Assembly (NCBI GenBank): GCA_007116965.1
Contig: SKHJ01000038.1
Coordinates: forward strand, 1-7,375
Source: Candidatus Kaiserbacteria bacterium
GTDB taxonomy: Bacteria; Patescibacteriota; Minisyncoccia; Phycocordibacterales; UBA918
Direction of reading: 5' to 3'
Length of the DNA: 7,375 nt
The notes beneath the pieces are model-generated. The model ran no database searches. It was not told the DNA's origin and worked only from the letters and a program-made list of their open reading frames with translations. Shown piece after piece: positions 4,891-7,375 of this stretch (its first letter is position 1; each line of letters opens with the position of its first letter). A program made the translations under genes and the position numbers.

Positions 4891-5754
4891 ATGTCCGGTC
4901 GTTTTATACTATTTTGTATACTTTTTTGTCTGTTTGGTATCACTCTTACCATCTATTACGACATTGCATCGCGTCCTATTGTGATCACGCAAGCTAATGT
5001 TTTGACGAGTATTGAAGACGCGGAGTCTAATATTGCTACTTCTACGACCATAATTAAGTCGCTAGATACTGTTGATACCAGACCAATGTACCTAGAGATC
5101 ACTCGTAGCTGCTTCCCCAGTTACGATGATACCTGTGCCCATGCTTACGCGGCACCGACCGAAAGTAGTAGTCGACGACAAGCCTTGCGGACCGGTATGG
5201 TGCTGTTGGTCGACGAGACTGTAGAAAATGAGTTGGGTGAGACCTGGCATCGTATTGCCTTTGCCGAAGAGCTACGCTATCGAGAACGCCTTAGCTTACC
5301 GTGGTACGTTTCTGACACTGTAGTCACCACATTTCGTGATGACGGCATCATTAACCTCGACGCCGATAGTGCTACCACCAGTAAGCGAATAGTGGTCGAC
5401 TTGACCCAACAGATGCTTTACGCCTACGATGCTGAGGAGCTTTTTCTTGCTACCACCACTGCCACTGGGCTCTGGGCCACACCGACTCCTCGCGGACATT
5501 TCCGTGTCTATCGTAAGACTCCGACCAGGTATATGCAGGGACCTATTCCTGGCATTACCAGCCAATACTATGACCTGCCTGGCGTACCTTGGAATTTATA
5601 CTTCACCAACGAAGGAGCGATCGTCCACGACGTCTACTGGCATAACACTTTTGGCAGTCGCTATTCTAACGGTTGTGTCAATCTGCCGACTGCGACTGCC
5701 CGCCTACTGTACGAATGGGCCGATATTGGTACTCTGGTAATAGTACGCGACTAA
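4891..5754 (+). CDS. Membrane-anchored L,D-transpeptidase (YkuD domain)
   Basis: Seen: 287 residues from ATG 4891. A hydrophobic segment at about 4-23 (RFILFCILFCLFGITLTIYY) anchors the protein with the rest outside. Residues about 65-150 may be a small SH3-like region. The YkuD domain runs from about RIVVDLTQQMLYAYD to the end: it has TPTPRGHFRVYRK, IVHD with His246, and SNGCVN with Cys262, 16 residues apart as the family requires. The usual motif is [S/T]HGC; here the His before Gly is Asn. Known: these enzymes make 3-3 cross-links in peptidoglycan or attach proteins to it, through an acyl-enzyme on the cysteine. ATG 4891 is preferred to GTG 4873 because TACACT sits between them and the hydrophobic segment starts right after the ATG. 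It converges on clpB with 2 bases between stops. Confidence 0.92.
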   Translation: MSGRFILFCILFCLFGITLTIYYDIASRPIVITQANVLTSIEDAESNIATSTTIIKSLDTVDTRPMYLEITRSCFPSYDDTCAHAYAAPTESSSRRQALRTGMVLLVDETVENELGETWHRIAFAEELRYRERLSLPWYVSDTVVTTFRDDGIINLDADSATTSKRIVVDLTQQMLYAYDAEELFLATTTATGLWATPTPRGHFRVYRKTPTRYMQGPIPGITSQYYDLPGVPWNLYFTNEGAIVHDVYWHNTFGSRYSNGCVNLPTATARLLYEWADIGTLVIVRD

Positions 5755-5756
5755 AA

Positions 5757-7375
5757 TCACGACTTTGGCACCACAACGACAAACGTATCCTGGCGGAAAT
5801 CAATTTCCACTGTCTGTCCATCAACTACGGTGCCCTCAATAATGGCATTAGCCAAGGTGTCGAGAATGTGTGTTTGTAAGGCCCGGCGCAATGGTCGGAC
5901 ACCGTACGCTGGATCAAAACCTCGCTCCAAAATAGCGGTTTTGGCTGACTCGGTAAGGGTGACGGTGATACCCCGCTCGGACTGCACCGGAATCAACATC
6001 GTGTGCAGTTGGACTTCAAGGATTTCTTTGAGCATATCCGCACTAACAGCCTCAAACATAACAATGTCGTCGATGCGGTTTAAGAATTCAGGTTTAAAGT
6101 AAGCCCGTACTCGTTCTAGCACTTTTCGTTCACGTTCCTTCACATCTTTCACTTCCATCATAAACTCACTACCGAGATTTGAAGTCAAAATGATGATCGT
6201 ATTGCTGAAATCAACAGTGCGGCCCTGGCTATCGGTAAGACGACCGTCATCAAGCACCTGCAGTAGTATATTGAAGAACTCGGGATGAGCCTTTTCTACT
6301 TCATCAAAGAGAATGACAGAGTATGGTCGACGACGAACCGGTTCTGTTAACTGTCCTCCCTCTTCGTACCCCACATACCCTGGCGGAGCACCCACCAAGC
6401 GACTGACCGCGAAGCGTTCCATATACTCACTCATATCTATACGGAGTAACGATCGCTCATTATCAAATAACGTCGCCGCAATCGCCTTCGACAATTCAGT
6501 TTTTCCAACACCAGTTGGACCCAAAAACAAGAACGAACCGATCGGACGTGCACCAACCTTCAAGCCGGCGCGCGAGCGACGAATCGCTCGCGCGACCGCT
6601 GAGATTGCAGTATCTTGACCAACTACTCGTTGGTGAAGTTCAACTTCTAGATGTTTTAGCTTTTCAACTTCAGTCTCTAGCAACCGTTGAACCGGAATAC
6701 CAGTCCACCGCGCCACCACAGCGGCCACATCCTCTTCGGTAACTTCTTCACGAACCAGACGCTGATCTAAGGGGATGGCATCGAGTTGTGTACGAGCTTC
6801 GCTCAATTTTTGCTCTGCCTGCGGTATTTGCTCATACTTGATCTTAGCAGCTGTGTCATACTCAGCTTCGCGTTCAGCCCGCTCTTCAGCAACCCTAAGG
6901 GATTCGATGTCAGCGGCCGCATCGCGGAGTGCCTTGACCAACTCACGCTCTTGCTCCCAACGGCTTTTGAGGGCAGTGTACTGCTCTTTGGTATCAGCTA
7001 GTTTTTGTTCGATCTCGGTTCGACGGGCTTTACTCTCAGCATCTTTTTCCCGCTTAAGAGCTTCGAGTTCAATCTCAAGCTGGGCCAATTGCCGGTGCAT
7101 AGCGTCAAGAGCATCTGGCATACTTTCCATTTGCATCTTGATGGCTGAGGTCGCTTCGTCGATTAGATCAATCGCTTTATCAGGCGCCTTTCTAGCTGTA
7201 ATGTAACGATTGGAAAGCCGTACCGCCGCCACGATGGCCGGATCAGTAATCTGTACTCCGTGATGTATTTCGTACTTTTCTTTTAAGCCACGTAAGATGG
7301 CAATCGTAGCCGCCTCATCTGGCTCTTCAATAAAAACCGGTTGGAAGCGTCGTTCGAGAGCCGCGTCCTTCTCGA
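5757..7375 (-). CDS. clpB: ATP-dependent disaggregase ClpB, C-terminal part (cut by right edge)
   Basis: Seen: 538 codons continuous from the right edge to TGA at 5759-5757; the gene starts outside the window. The visible part opens with EKDAALERRFQPVFIEEP, the end of the first AAA+ domain. It continues through a long charged coiled-coil M domain (about residues 75-205 of the visible part), which distinguishes ClpB from ClpA and ClpX. The second AAA+ domain has Walker A GPTGVGKT (285-292), pore loop GYVG (332-335), Walker B VILFDE (353-358), sensor 1 LTSN, arginine finger in FLNRID, and sensor 2 GVRPLRR (491-497). All key residues are intact. Known role: with DnaK it extracts polypeptides from aggregates through the hexamer pore, in the cytoplasm. 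No ClpP-binding loop was noticed. The promoter is outside the window, so heat-shock control cannot be assessed. Confidence 0.97.
   Translation of the reverse strand, partial: EKDAALERRFQPVFIEEPDEAATIAILRGLKEKYEIHHGVQITDPAIVAAVRLSNRYITARKAPDKAIDLIDEATSAIKMQMESMPDALDAMHRQLAQLEIELEALKREKDAESKARRTEIEQKLADTKEQYTALKSRWEQERELVKALRDAAADIESLRVAEERAEREAEYDTAAKIKYEQIPQAEQKLSEARTQLDAIPLDQRLVREEVTEEDVAAVVARWTGIPVQRLLETEVEKLKHLEVELHQRVVGQDTAISAVARAIRRSRAGLKVGARPIGSFLFLGPTGVGKTELSKAIAATLFDNERSLLRIDMSEYMERFAVSRLVGAPPGYVGYEEGGQLTEPVRRRPYSVILFDEVEKAHPEFFNILLQVLDDGRLTDSQGRTVDFSNTIIILTSNLGSEFMMEVKDVKERERKVLERVRAYFKPEFLNRIDDIVMFEAVSADMLKEILEVQLHTMLIPVQSERGITVTLTESAKTAILERGFDPAYGVRPLRRALQTHILDTLANAIIEGTVVDGQTVEIDFRQDTFVVVVPKS

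Noticed and set aside
4432..4952. Minus-strand frames opposite the secreted-protein gene and terminator
   Set aside because: Arg/His-rich translations without start signals, opposite a gene with promoter, ribosome-binding site, signal peptide and terminator.
6775..7206. Plus-strand 143-codon Ser/Ala/Arg-rich frame
   Set aside because: It is the antisense of the ClpB coiled-coil M domain; its composition is what reversed charged helical codons give.
7230..7232. GTG at 7232 as the start of a short ClpB-like protein
   Set aside because: The frame stays open to the window edge and encodes conserved ClpB sequence (EKDAALERRFQPVF), so the GTG is an internal valine.
1..7375. CRISPR arrays, tRNA genes, transposases, attachment sites
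   Set aside because: No regular repeat-spacer pattern, tRNA-like cloverleaf, transposase or integrase motif, or terminal inverted repeats were seen on either strand.

Overview
The window is gene-dense and bacterial, with mixed base composition (roughly half GC by eye) and standard code use: TGA is used as a stop in three genes and no in-frame TGA was seen. Small single-pass or secreted proteins, very short intergenic gaps, near-absence of Shine-Dalgarno sites and the particular protein families suggest a Patescibacteria/CPR-type bacterium. That placement is inference only; no rRNA or other phylogenetic marker beyond a partial ClpB is present.

Layout. Positions 1-4340 hold seven genes, all on the minus strand. 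In transcription order they are: a membrane-anchored protein with an eight-cysteine C-terminal domain (4340-3603); an SDR oxidoreductase (3516-2782); a two-helix membrane protein (2763-2548); a VOC-family ring-cleaving dioxygenase of MhqO type (2443-1508); an MhqD-type alpha/beta hydrolase (1504-842); an anchored protein of unknown function (811-200); and the start of an anchored rhodanese-like protein (207 to beyond the left edge). The last four are packed with gaps of 3, 30 and -8 bases and look like one operon. The MhqO/MhqD pairing points to hydroquinone/quinone or other electrophile detoxification. The 104-base gap before the dioxygenase carries repeated GATTC half-sites and a possible hairpin over the start region.

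Positions 4379-4843 form a self-contained plus-strand unit: a perfect 17-bp palindrome, a sigma70-like promoter, the only canonical Shine-Dalgarno site in the window, a 113-residue secreted four-cysteine protein of unknown function, and a strong intrinsic terminator. Its composition and signals differ from those of its neighbours.

Positions 4891-5754 (plus) encode a membrane-anchored L,D-transpeptidase that meets the C-terminal part of ClpB (minus, 5757 to beyond the right edge) tail to tail with 2 bases between the stop codons.

Several genes have a -10-like hexamer 6-9 bases before the ATG and no Shine-Dalgarno site, which suggests leaderless transcripts. No tRNA, rRNA, CRISPR array, insertion sequence or integrase was seen, and no gap exceeds 300 bases. 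The best candidates for something undescribed are the four-cysteine cassette with its palindrome and the anchored proteins of the MhqO/MhqD operon.
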